NCBI GenBank assembly: GCA_047638675.1
Contig: JBLIML010000238.1
Location: forward strand, 1-5,938
Length of the DNA stretch: 5,938 nt
Direction of reading: 5' to 3'
Source: WLWS01 sp047638675
GTDB lineage: Bacteria; Pseudomonadota; Gammaproteobacteria; Eutrophobiales; Eutrophobiaceae
Shown here: piece by piece, positions 1 to 4,762 of the stretch
Numbering within the stretch: the first letter of the stretch is position 1
How the letters are laid out: each line of letters opens with the position of its first letter
Translations under genes and position numbers: made by a program
The notes under the pieces: model-generated
Databases searched by the model: none
Seen by the model: only the letters and a program-made list of their open reading frames with translations
What the model was told of the DNA's origin: nothing

Positions 1-80
1 ACTTTGAGCTGTTGTTCCTGGATCGTAAAGATAACGATATCGGTGGATACGGCGGGATGTGGGTATTCGTATTGGTACAT
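1..80 (-). CDS. NUDIX-family protein, N-terminal fragment (cut by window edge)
   Basis: Reading the complement from the ATG at 80-78 gives an open frame running off the window, starting MYQYEYPHPAVSTDIVIFTI and continuing QEQQLK. The pattern of Pro-Ala-Val, then Asp-Ile-Val-Ile-Phe, then Leu-Lys just before the edge is the usual first beta-strand region of NUDIX hydrolases of the ADP-ribose pyrophosphatase/NrtR kind; the next residues in such proteins are normally a VLLV/VLLI strand. The NUDIX box itself lies outside the window, so catalytic activity cannot be judged. A weak ribosome site (AAGG) sits about six bases before the ATG. The gene follows aspS on the same strand after a 75-base gap and has its own paired operators there, so it is probably regulated independently of aspS. 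It could be a hydrolase or an NrtR-type regulator with a C-terminal winged helix. Confidence 0.7.
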   Translation of the reverse strand, partial: MYQYEYPHPAVSTDIVIFTIQEQQLK

Positions 81-85
81 AAGCC

Positions 86-106
86 TTAGTGTAGTAAGTA
101 CAATAA
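86..106. promoter_or_regulatory. Operator 2: near-perfect copy of the 21-bp inverted repeat
   Basis: This site reads TTAGTGTA, five bases (GTAAG), then TACAATAA, with one mismatch in 16 half-site positions relative to operator 1. The centres of the two operators are 28 bp apart, close to but not exactly three helical turns. The site ends six bases before the NUDIX ATG, so an occupied operator would also cover the ribosome-binding region. Confidence 0.65.
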
Positions 107-113
107 CTAAAGC

Positions 114-134
114 TTAGTGTATCTAGTACACTAA
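114..134. promoter_or_regulatory. Operator 1: perfect 21-bp inverted repeat before the NUDIX gene
   Basis: The sequence reads TTAGTGTA, five bases (TCTAG), then TACACTAA: both 8-base half-sites match perfectly. It lies between the aspS stop and the NUDIX start, and a second site of the same build lies 28 bp away. The symmetry, length and position are those of a dimeric winged-helix repressor site. A TTGATT hexamer (complement of 135-140) abuts it and may be the -35 box of the NUDIX promoter, in which case bound protein would block polymerase. The regulator is unknown. Confidence 0.7.
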
Positions 135-155
135 AATCAAGGACGAATTTAGGGT

Positions 156-1934
156 TTACTCAGATTTGGTGGGCTTGGCCAGGCGAATACCCAGATCTTT
201 CAATTGCTTACTGCTCGCAATGGAGGGCGCTGAGGTAAGCAAACAGCTGGCAGATTGGGTTTTAGGGAAGGCGATCACATCACGAATTGAGGTGGCACCA
301 GCCATGATCATCACAATGCGATCGAGGCCGAAAGCGATACCACCGTGGGGCGGGCAACCATAATCAAGGGCGTCGATGAGAAAACCAAACTTCTCTTTTG
401 CTTCTTCTTCACCAATACCTAACAGGGCCAATACCCCCATTTGCATCTCCGCCCGATGGATACGTATGGACCCGCCACCTAGCTCCATGCCGTTCATGAC
501 CATGTCATAGGCACGGGACAGGCTCTCGCCTGGATTAGCCTGGAGCTCGGGCAGGCTGTCGTTCTGCGGGGCAGTAAAGGGGTGATGCAGGGCGTCCCAG
601 CGGTTTTCATCCTCATTACGACCAAACATAGGAAAATCAACCACCCACAGGGGTGCCCACTCTCCTTGAAGTAAGTGTCGATCGTGCCCAAGCTTATCTC
701 TTAGCGCCCCGAGTGCCTGATTCACCACGCTGGTTTTATCCGCACCGAAGAAAATCAAATCGCCAGTGGCAGCCTGCGTGCGTGTCATGATCGTCTCGAC
801 AACATCGTCGGGCAGAAACTTTAATATCGGCGACTGCAAACCCTCTCGACCAGCGCTTAAATCGTTTACTTTTATATAGGCAAGACCTCTGGCACCGTAT
901 TGACCGACAAAGCTGGTCAAATCGTCAATTTCTTTACGCGTCAATTCACAGCCTTTAGGCACGCACAATGCCGCGACTCGACCATCGGCCATTTTGGCCG
1001 GGCCTGAGAACACTTTGAATTCCACTTCCTGCATCACATCACTGACGTCTACGAGCTCCAGTGGATTACGCAAATCAGGTCTGTCAGAACCGAAACGATA
1101 CATCGCCTCTGCATAAGTCATGCGGGGAAAGGGGGATGGCAGGTCAATATCCAAAATCTGTTTGAACAATGTTCGCATCAATTCCTCGGTCAAGCCGGTT
1201 ATTTCATCCTCATTCATGAATGAGGTTTCGATATCCAGTTGCGTGAATTCCGGCTGGCGATCAGCGCGCAGGTCTTCGTCACGAAAACAGCGAACGATCT
1301 GATAATAGCGGTCCATACCAGACATCATCAGCAACTGTTTAAACAATTGCGGGGATTGCGGTAGGGCAAAAAACTCACCCTGATGAGTACGACTGGGGAC
1401 AAGATAGTCCCTGGCACCCTCCGGGGTAGCTTTTGTCAGCATCGGCGTCTCGATTTCAAGGAAACCATTGTCGTCGAGAAAATTGTGCATCATGCGCGAG
1501 ACCTGGGCACGCAGGCGCATGTTCTTTTGCATAACAGGGCGACGTAAATCGACATAACGATAACGCAGCCGAATGTCATCATGCACATGCTCATCATCAA
1601 GTTGAAATGGCGGCGTCTTGGCCTTGTTAAGGATCTCTATGCTGTGCCCCAGCACTTCTACTTCACCGGTCGCCATCTCGGCATTAATGGTACCTTCTGG
1701 ACGGTTACGGACGCGTCCTGTAATGCGCAGTACATATTCATTACGCACCATATCAGCGGTGGCAAAGGCCTCGGCACGGTCTGGATCAAAGACAATTTGT
1801 GCCACGCCCTCACGATCCCTGAGGTCGATAAATATCACCCCACCATGATCACGGCGACGGTGCACCCAGCCGTAGAGTTCTACTTCCTGGTCAAGCAGGG
1901 AGGTGTCGAGTTGTCCGCAATAGTGACTGCGCAT
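156..1934 (-). CDS. aspS: Aspartyl-tRNA synthetase, predicted nondiscriminating type
   Basis: Class II synthetase that charges tRNA with aspartate in the cytoplasm. The 592-residue length matches bacterial AspRS (E. coli 590). An N-terminal OB-fold anticodon domain (about residues 1-105) begins MRSHYCGQLD and includes RRRDHGGVIF. The catalytic core shows motif 1 around GFLEIETPML (157-166), the motif 2 region FRDEDLRADRQPEF (217-230) and motif 3 GGIAFGLDR (531-539); a GAD insertion occupies roughly 290-410. His30 and Gly81 stand where E. coli-type discriminating enzymes have Leu and a different residue, and match His31/Gly82 of the nondiscriminating Pseudomonas enzyme. That suggests it also makes Asp-tRNA(Asn) for GatCAB. 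The ATG start is supported by an AGGAA ribosome site about nine bases upstream. It follows the DUF502 gene after 66 bases on the same strand, probably in one operon. No frameshift or missing motif is seen. Confidence 0.97.
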   Translation of the reverse strand: MRSHYCGQLDTSLLDQEVELYGWVHRRRDHGGVIFIDLRDREGVAQIVFDPDRAEAFATADMVRNEYVLRITGRVRNRPEGTINAEMATGEVEVLGHSIEILNKAKTPPFQLDDEHVHDDIRLRYRYVDLRRPVMQKNMRLRAQVSRMMHNFLDDNGFLEIETPMLTKATPEGARDYLVPSRTHQGEFFALPQSPQLFKQLLMMSGMDRYYQIVRCFRDEDLRADRQPEFTQLDIETSFMNEDEITGLTEELMRTLFKQILDIDLPSPFPRMTYAEAMYRFGSDRPDLRNPLELVDVSDVMQEVEFKVFSGPAKMADGRVAALCVPKGCELTRKEIDDLTSFVGQYGARGLAYIKVNDLSAGREGLQSPILKFLPDDVVETIMTRTQAATGDLIFFGADKTSVVNQALGALRDKLGHDRHLLQGEWAPLWVVDFPMFGRNEDENRWDALHHPFTAPQNDSLPELQANPGESLSRAYDMVMNGMELGGGSIRIHRAEMQMGVLALLGIGEEEAKEKFGFLIDALDYGCPPHGGIAFGLDRIVMIMAGATSIRDVIAFPKTQSASCLLTSAPSIASSKQLKDLGIRLAKPTKSE

Positions 1935-2000
1935 GTAGTTGATTTCCTGAGGATCTGGCGAAAAGGCGGCATATTACGGCCACGCTGGCGAATGCGCAAG

Positions 2001-2633
2001 CTAGCTCGACGCGATTAGTGATTCTTTTATCGGGCCTTCCGGCACCACCACGCCAATAGAAATGATAAATTTGAAACCATCTTCAACGCTCATATCCAGT
2101 TCGATAATGTCTTCCTTGGGAAACAGGAGAATGAAACCGGACGTTGGATTGGGTGTGGTTGGAAGGAATATGGCCAGCATAGTTGACTCCATGCCTGCAC
2201 ATTCAAAGGCCACCGCTTCATTGGTTAAAAAGCCAATGCTCCAGATCCCCTTACGCGGGTATTCTGCCAATACGACCTTGCGAAAGGATTTTCCCTTGGA
2301 AGTCAGCACGGTGGACGAGATTTGTTTTACCGCGTTGTAGATACTGCGAACAATCGGAATGCGACTAAGAATGTTTTCCCAAAGCGTCACCAGCTGTCTG
2401 CCAACCAGATTGGCCGCCAGCATCCCGGTAAGCACTAAAACCCCAAGTGCGAGAACAAGACCAAAACCGGGAATGGAAAACCCAAACAAGGATTCAGGCC
2501 GATAGTCAATTGGCAGGAACAGAATAATTTTGTCCAGCAGGTCAATGACCAGCTTGATAATGACCACTGTCGCCGCCAGGGGCAGCCAGACCAGTAGCCC
2601 GGCAATGATATATTTTCGTAGAGTGGCCATCAT
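2001..2633 (-). CDS. DUF502 family inner-membrane protein
   Basis: This 210-residue protein has two predicted membrane segments near the N-terminus, about residues 9-31 (IIAGLLVWLPLAATVVII) and 56-78 (GLVLALGVLVLTGMLAANLV), followed by a soluble domain. Family-like stretches are visible: RIPIVRSIYNAVKQ (91-104), EYPRKGIWSIGFLT (124-137), and near the C-terminus TTPNPTSGFILLFPKED. The pattern fits the DUF502 family, whose biochemical role is not established. Two ATG codons are adjacent (2633 and 2630), and neither has a strong Shine-Dalgarno sequence; translation may be coupled to the zinc-ribbon gene, which ends 32 bases upstream. Position between an FmdB zinc ribbon and aspS is a recurrent gammaproteobacterial arrangement and supports co-transcription. 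I do not infer a function. Confidence 0.9.
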   Translation of the reverse strand: MMATLRKYIIAGLLVWLPLAATVVIIKLVIDLLDKIILFLPIDYRPESLFGFSIPGFGLVLALGVLVLTGMLAANLVGRQLVTLWENILSRIPIVRSIYNAVKQISSTVLTSKGKSFRKVVLAEYPRKGIWSIGFLTNEAVAFECAGMESTMLAIFLPTTPNPTSGFILLFPKEDIIELDMSVEDGFKFIISIGVVVPEGPIKESLIASS

Positions 2634-2665
2634 CCGGACAGAATGCCGGAATTATGGCTTAATGA

Positions 2666-3070
2666 CTAGTCGTCGCTGGAGGCCTTTTTTACAGGTTTTG
2701 CTTCTGTCGCTTTTTTAGTAGTAGCACTGTCAGAGGAAGACGAAGCCTTTTTGCTGTCAGTGGAATCAGACTTCTTGGAATCACCAGCGGAATCAGACTT
2801 CTTGGAGTCACTAGCGGAATCCGACTTCTTCGAATCGCCACTGTCCGGCTGCTTATTATCTGATATAGAGAGGTTTTTTTGTTCCTTTTTATCCTTGAAA
2901 TCTGTTTCATACCAGCCGGATCCGCTAAGACGAAAGGCGGCGGCAGAAACCAGTTTGCGCAGACTCTGTTTGCCACACTCAGGACATTTCTTCAGAGGCT
3001 TGTCACTTATCTTCTGTAAAGTCTCAAGCTTATGTTCGCATTTGTTGCATTGATATTCGTAAATAGGCAC
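2666..3070 (-). CDS. FmdB-type zinc-ribbon protein with disordered Lys/Ser/Asp repeat tail
   Basis: The N-terminal 55 residues form a putative zinc ribbon of the FmdB/CxxC_CxxC type: MPIYEYQC with Cys8 and Cys11, then CPECG with Cys29 and Cys32, followed by LRKLVSAAAFRLSGSGWYETD. I place the start at the GTG at 3070-3068, not the in-frame TTG two codons upstream, because it gives the canonical MPIYEYQC opening and puts a GAG ribosome site eight bases ahead. That yields 134 residues. The remaining ~75 residues are low-complexity, rich in Ser, Asp and Lys, with a 9-residue unit (SDSKKSDSA-like) repeated three times, and are surely disordered. The family is often called a regulator, but its molecular role is poorly defined; four cysteines support zinc binding. 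It is the first gene of the aspS cluster and has a good promoter just upstream. Confidence 0.9.
   Translation of the reverse strand: MPIYEYQCNKCEHKLETLQKISDKPLKKCPECGKQSLRKLVSAAAFRLSGSGWYETDFKDKKEQKNLSISDNKQPDSGDSKKSDSASDSKKSDSAGDSKKSDSTDSKKASSSSDSATTKKATEAKPVKKASSDD
2762..2842. repeat. Three tandem 27-bp units inside the zinc-ribbon gene
   Basis: Units at 2762-2788, 2789-2815 and 2816-2842 each begin GGAATC(A/C)GACTTCTT on the plus strand and encode nine residues of the acidic/basic tail. The first two are almost identical and the third has more changes, as expected for in-frame slippage or unequal recombination. Because the unit is a multiple of three, copy number can change without breaking the frame. 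Confidence 0.85.
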
Positions 3071-3102
3071 TTCCAAATCTCACTATATGAAAAGACGCAG
3101 AG

Positions 3103-3131
3103 AAAATAGGTGCTATCCACACTAAAATCAA
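3103..3131 (-). promoter_or_regulatory. Sigma70-like promoter for the zinc-ribbon/DUF502/aspS cluster
   Basis: On the minus strand TTGATT (complement of 3126-3131) is followed after exactly 17 bases by TATTTT (complement of 3103-3108), giving 4/6 matches at each box with ideal spacing. The -10 box lies about 32 bases before the GTG start. The -35 region shares 15 consecutive bases with the region before the NUDIX gene (128-142). Confidence 0.55.
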
Positions 3132-3184
3132 GGGGAGATATACCTTATTAATGGTTAATTCGATAATCGGGCGACAAAAGCCAG

Positions 3185-3214
3185 TTTTACCCACCGGATA
3201 AACTCCGGTATCAT
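3185..3214 (+). promoter_or_regulatory. Possible tRNA-Lys promoter
   Basis: TATCAT at 3209-3214 is followed by the GC-rich stretch CGC, as in the discriminators of stable-RNA promoters. A weak -35 candidate, TTTTAC (3185-3190), lies 18 bases upstream. Transcription would start near 3221, leaving a leader of about 38 bases before the tRNA. The poor -35 match keeps confidence low. Confidence 0.35.
3193..3209. repeat. Small perfect hairpin before tRNA-Lys
   Basis: ACCGGA, five bases, TCCGGT: a 6-bp perfect stem with a 5-base loop. It sits in what would be the promoter spacer of the tRNA gene, so as DNA it could be a protein site; a role is unproven. A second hairpin of the same build follows at 3225-3241. 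Confidence 0.4.
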
Positions 3215-3224
3215 CGCTTTCCTT

Positions 3225-3241
3225 TTGAGCCTGACGCTCAA
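3225..3241 (+). other. Leader stem-loop just upstream of tRNA-Lys
   Basis: TTGAGC, loop CTGAC, GCTCAA: a perfect 6-bp stem ending 17 bases before the first base of the tRNA. In the primary transcript it could be a 5' leader structure removed by RNase P. No T-run follows it on either strand, so I do not call it a terminator. Confidence 0.4.
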
Positions 3242-3258
3242 GAACAACAATCTGTAAA

Positions 3259-3334
3259 GGGTCGTTAGCTCAGTTGGTAGAGCAGTGGATTTTTAATCCA
3301 TTGGTCGCAGGTTCGAATCCTGCACGACCCACCA
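3259..3334 (+). tRNA. tRNA-Lys (anticodon UUU)
   Basis: A 76-base cloverleaf with an encoded CCA end. The acceptor stem GGGTCGT pairs perfectly with ACGACCC, followed by discriminator A and CCA. The D arm reads AGCTCAGTTGGTAGAGC; the anticodon stem GTGGA/TCCAT encloses loop TTTTTAA with anticodon TTT at 3292-3294; the T arm is GCAGGTTCGAATCCTGC. Apart from a few anticodon-stem bases it is the same as E. coli tRNA-Lys. It stands alone on the plus strand, divergent from the aspS cluster, and borders the degenerate repeat-rich zone, although I see no duplicated 3' tRNA end that would mark an integrase site. Confidence 0.98.
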
Positions 3335-3340
3335 TTCTTA

Positions 3341-3360
3341 TCTTTTTTTCAAAAAAAATC
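3341..3360 (+). terminator. T-run after tRNA-Lys, possible termination zone
   Basis: A run of seven T (3343-3349) follows the tRNA by eight bases and is followed by eight A. It could end transcription weakly with the tRNA 3' half acting as the hairpin, but there is no separate GC-rich stem. This is a low-confidence call. Confidence 0.25.
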
Positions 3361-3386
3361 TAAAGGCATGCTCCTACCACGAATCT

Positions 3387-3456
3387 TGTAGGGTCGAATT
3401 CATTCGACCGCGGAGGCCAGGATGCTGGCATGCGGCCGAATGAATTCGGCCCTACA
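3387..3456. repeat. REPIN-like element: two inverted REP hairpins with GTAG heads
   Basis: Left arm 3387-3411 and right arm 3432-3456 are inverted copies matching at 23 of 25 positions, both opening TGTAGGG on their own strand. Each arm also folds by itself: GGTCGAAT/ATTCGACC on the left and GGCCGAAT/ATTCGGCC on the right, both perfect 8-bp stems. The two differences between arms are the two halves of one base pair, so each arm keeps its pairing. A third hairpin, GCCAG/CTGGC (3416-3429), lies between them. The GTAG head plus palindrome is the layout of REP sequences moved by RAYT (TnpA_REP) transposases; no such gene is in the window. Confidence 0.75.
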
Positions 3457-3535
3457 GGGTTGTTGATTTGCATGTTCTGATGCTAGATGCCATTTACTCA
3501 CTGCTTGCAGCAATTTCAGTCTATAGTACCAATGA

Positions 3536-3548
3536 CCGCCTTTGGCGG
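3536..3548. repeat. Short GC-rich hairpin
   Basis: CCGCC, loop TTT, GGCGG: a perfect 5-bp GC stem in the gap between the REPIN and the aacS remnant. It is followed on the plus strand by ACTTTAT, which has too few consecutive T for a convincing terminator. The rest of 3457-3611 shows nothing else I can name. Confidence 0.35.
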
Positions 3549-3611
3549 ACTTTATCGAACCAGGTCCCTGCATTTGCGAGGACAATGAGATAAAGAAGTT
3601 TTTAAACAGCC

Positions 3612-3737
3612 ATAACAAATCAAAACAAATTACTCTGGTCGCCCTCCGATGAGCGAATAAACAATTCCCAGATCGAAAAGTTCCGTCACTTTGTTGAGGA
3701 AAGAAGCGGTCGCACTTTCTCCTCCTATGCGGATCTC
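3612..3737 (+). pseudogene. Acetoacetyl-CoA synthetase N-terminal remnant, interrupted
   Basis: Forty-two codons read TNQNKLLWSPSDERINNSQI then EKFRHFVEERSGRTFSSYADL. The pattern LWxPSxERIxxSxIxxFxxFVxxRxGxxFxxYxDL is the opening of acetoacetyl-CoA synthetase (acetoacetate-CoA ligase), which activates acetoacetate for ketone or polyhydroxybutyrate metabolism. The family continues with a His-x-Trp-Ser block; here the match stops after Asp-Leu and runs into a repeat end beginning near 3743. The expected initiator position holds ATA (3612-3614) and no other start fits between there and the upstream in-frame TAA (3603-3605), suggesting loss of the start by a G-to-A change. The remaining ~600 codons are absent downstream, so this is a dead fragment. 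The identification rests on family memory of a short region. Confidence 0.65.
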
Positions 3738-3743
3738 TTGCAC

Positions 3744-4002
3744 GGGGTCAGGCCTTACAATTTACATCAAAAATGTCAAATGCAAGGCCTGAGACCGGCG
3801 GCATCCATTGTCGCTTACCCGAATGACTTGGATCACAGAGACAGTGCGCATCAGTGCACGGAATCTCTGACCGAGGAATTTGGAATGATGCCCTTGTTGC
3901 TAATGCGTGGTTTGCAGTGTTCTGAGATTGACCTCGAAAGAAAGTCTCTTGTTAAATCGAGGCTAAATTTCGCTCATGATGTGAAATGTAAGGACTGACA
4001 CC
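3744..4002. mobile_element. Repeat-bounded insertion (MITE-like) in the aacS remnant
   Basis: The left end GGGGTCAGGCCTTAC (from 3744) and the right end at 3978-4002 (GATGTGAAATGTAAGGACTGACACC) are inverted copies matching at 21 of 25 positions. The aacS homology stops about six bases before the left end. The interior of ~180 bases encodes no family I recognise, although one frame stays open from 3612 through the junction to the TGA at 3996-3998. No clear target-site duplication is visible. Ends of the form GGGGTCAGGCCTTxCATTTxACAT resemble, from memory, those seen around REP-associated and IS200-like elements in proteobacteria; that link is an inference. It may instead be two independent insertions. 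Confidence 0.45.
3746..3796. repeat. Imperfect inverted repeat at the left end of the insertion
   Basis: TCAGGCCTT...TTTACAT (3748-3767) faces ATGTCAAATG...AAGGCCTGA (3773-3792): 17 of 20 positions pair around a 5-base loop. This could itself be a complete ~53-bp palindromic element, with the longer insertion representing later events. Confidence 0.6.
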
Positions 4003-4038
4003 GCTCTATTATTGAGGGTAATGATAAAAACTATGGAG

Positions 4039-4067
4039 TTGTCAAAGTTCTTGAAACATTTTGTAAT
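4039..4067 (+). promoter_or_regulatory. Promoter of the universal stress protein gene
   Basis: TTGTCA (4039-4044) and TGTAAT (4062-4067) each match the sigma70 consensus at 5 of 6 positions with 17 bases between them. Transcription would begin near 4074, giving a leader of about 85 bases before the ATG. It lies entirely to the right of the insertion, so the gene is independently expressed. Confidence 0.55.
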
Positions 4068-4158
4068 ATGCTGGAAAAGTCGATACGAGACGACCAATGA
4101 TAGATAATAAAATTTAGCGTCATGTAATCCATTTCGGAATAATTCTGGTTGATTGATT

Positions 4159-4593
4159 ATGAACATAAAAAAACTGGTAGTAGCTGTTGATTTTTCTAAA
4201 CCGTCCATACAAGCACTGCAGGTTGCCATTGACCTGAGCCAGCAATTGCAAAGCGCAATTTATATTGTATATGCTGCTGATATGGACGATAAAAGCGTCT
4301 CGACAGCCCAGATAGGTTTAGATGAGACTGTTGAGATGAAAGTATTCAAAGATCTTAAACATCAGCTGCATGCGCTGGTAGAAAAGATGTCCAACGGAAA
4401 AACTGAAGTCATTATTGAAGTTGAATATGGTGATCCTACCGAAGGGATTGTACGACTTGCCGCAAAAGTTAACGCGGACATCATAGTTATGGGCACCCAT
4501 GGAAGAACAGGTATCGAACATCTGTTGATAGGCAGTGTCGCGGAAAATGTCTTACGGAAAGCTGAGATCCCGGTGCTTTGTGTGCGAGCTTGA
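4159..4593 (+). CDS. Universal stress protein, UspA family, ATP-binding type
   Basis: A single-domain 144-residue cytoplasmic Usp protein. It begins MNIKKLVVAVDFSKPS with the conserved Asp11 of the first strand-loop, and ends with the nucleotide-binding signature G-T-H-G (112-115), nine residues, then Gly125-Ser126 (GxxG-x9-G-S/T). That signature marks the ATP-binding MJ0577-like branch, not the UspA-proper branch that lacks it. The closing IPVLCVRA is typical. I chose the ATG at 4159; an in-frame TTG two codons upstream gives an unusual opening. The ribosome site is weak (TGGTTG). The gene is monocistronic or linked only to the small ORF at 4620, and is visibly more AT-rich than the aspS cluster. 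Repeat ends of one family lie on both sides, which raises the possibility that it arrived with or between mobile repeats. The physiological trigger cannot be told from sequence. Confidence 0.93.
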   Translation: MNIKKLVVAVDFSKPSIQALQVAIDLSQQLQSAIYIVYAADMDDKSVSTAQIGLDETVEMKVFKDLKHQLHALVEKMSNGKTEVIIEVEYGDPTEGIVRLAAKVNADIIVMGTHGRTGIEHLLIGSVAENVLRKAEIPVLCVRA

Positions 4594-4619
4594 CTCGACG
4601 CTCATACTTTAAGTGCGGG

Positions 4620-4742
4620 ATGAGCAAACAAGCCCTTTACAGAAATAGGAAATTCAATCTCTGTGGTCACTGTTCGGTGCTTGTTAATGATGATTTATGC
4701 CACTGCAGTTTGTGCATTCCCTTGAGAAATTTTTCACTTTAG
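4620..4742 (+). CDS. Possible 40-residue cysteine-rich zinc-knuckle microprotein
   Basis: An ATG 26 bases after the usp stop opens a 40-codon frame: MSKQALYRNRKFNLCGHCSV then LVNDDLCHCSLCIPLRNFSL. Five cysteines (15, 18, 27, 29, 32) and two histidines (17, 28) are packed into 18 residues as CxHC...CHCxxC, and the first third is basic (KQALYRNRK). That density is hard to get by chance and looks like a small zinc-binding fold. Against it, no good Shine-Dalgarno sequence is present; only GGG lies directly against the ATG. It would be co-transcribed with usp. I do not recognise a named family, so a decayed or non-coding stretch remains possible. Confidence 0.4.
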   Translation: MSKQALYRNRKFNLCGHCSVLVNDDLCHCSLCIPLRNFSL

Positions 4743-4744
4743 AC

Positions 4745-4762
4745 GATGTGTAAGATGTGTAA
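4745..4762. repeat. Tandem 9-bp duplication GATGTGTAA
   Basis: GATGTGTAA occurs twice in direct succession (4745-4753 and 4754-4762), and the second copy forms the outer edge of the repeat end that follows. It may be a slippage or insertion scar. Confidence 0.6.

Noticed and set aside
2762..2842. CRISPR-like regular repeats
   Set aside because: The units are directly adjacent without unique spacers and lie in frame inside a protein tail.
2751..3053. Plus-strand 100-codon frame with repeated SDFLES units
   Set aside because: It is the antisense shadow of the 27-bp tandem repeats in the zinc-ribbon gene.
3071..3076. TTG start for the zinc-ribbon gene
   Set aside because: The GTG two codons later gives the conserved MPIYEYQC opening and better ribosome-site spacing.
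3259..3334. tRNA-Lys as an integration site for an island ending near 4780
   Set aside because: No integrase gene and no second copy of the tRNA 3' end are seen in the window.
3536..3556. Rho-independent terminator at the CCGCC/GGCGG hairpin
   Set aside because: The following bases ACTTTAT lack a real T-run, and no gene clearly ends just before it on either strand.
3400..3618. Minus-strand 72-codon open frame across the REPIN
   Set aside because: Half of it is translated REP hairpin and the rest has no family pattern; the aacS remnant and repeats explain the region better.
3963..4229. Minus-strand 88-codon open frame over the usp promoter and start
   Set aside because: It overlaps the well-supported usp gene and promoter on the other strand and has no recognisable domain.
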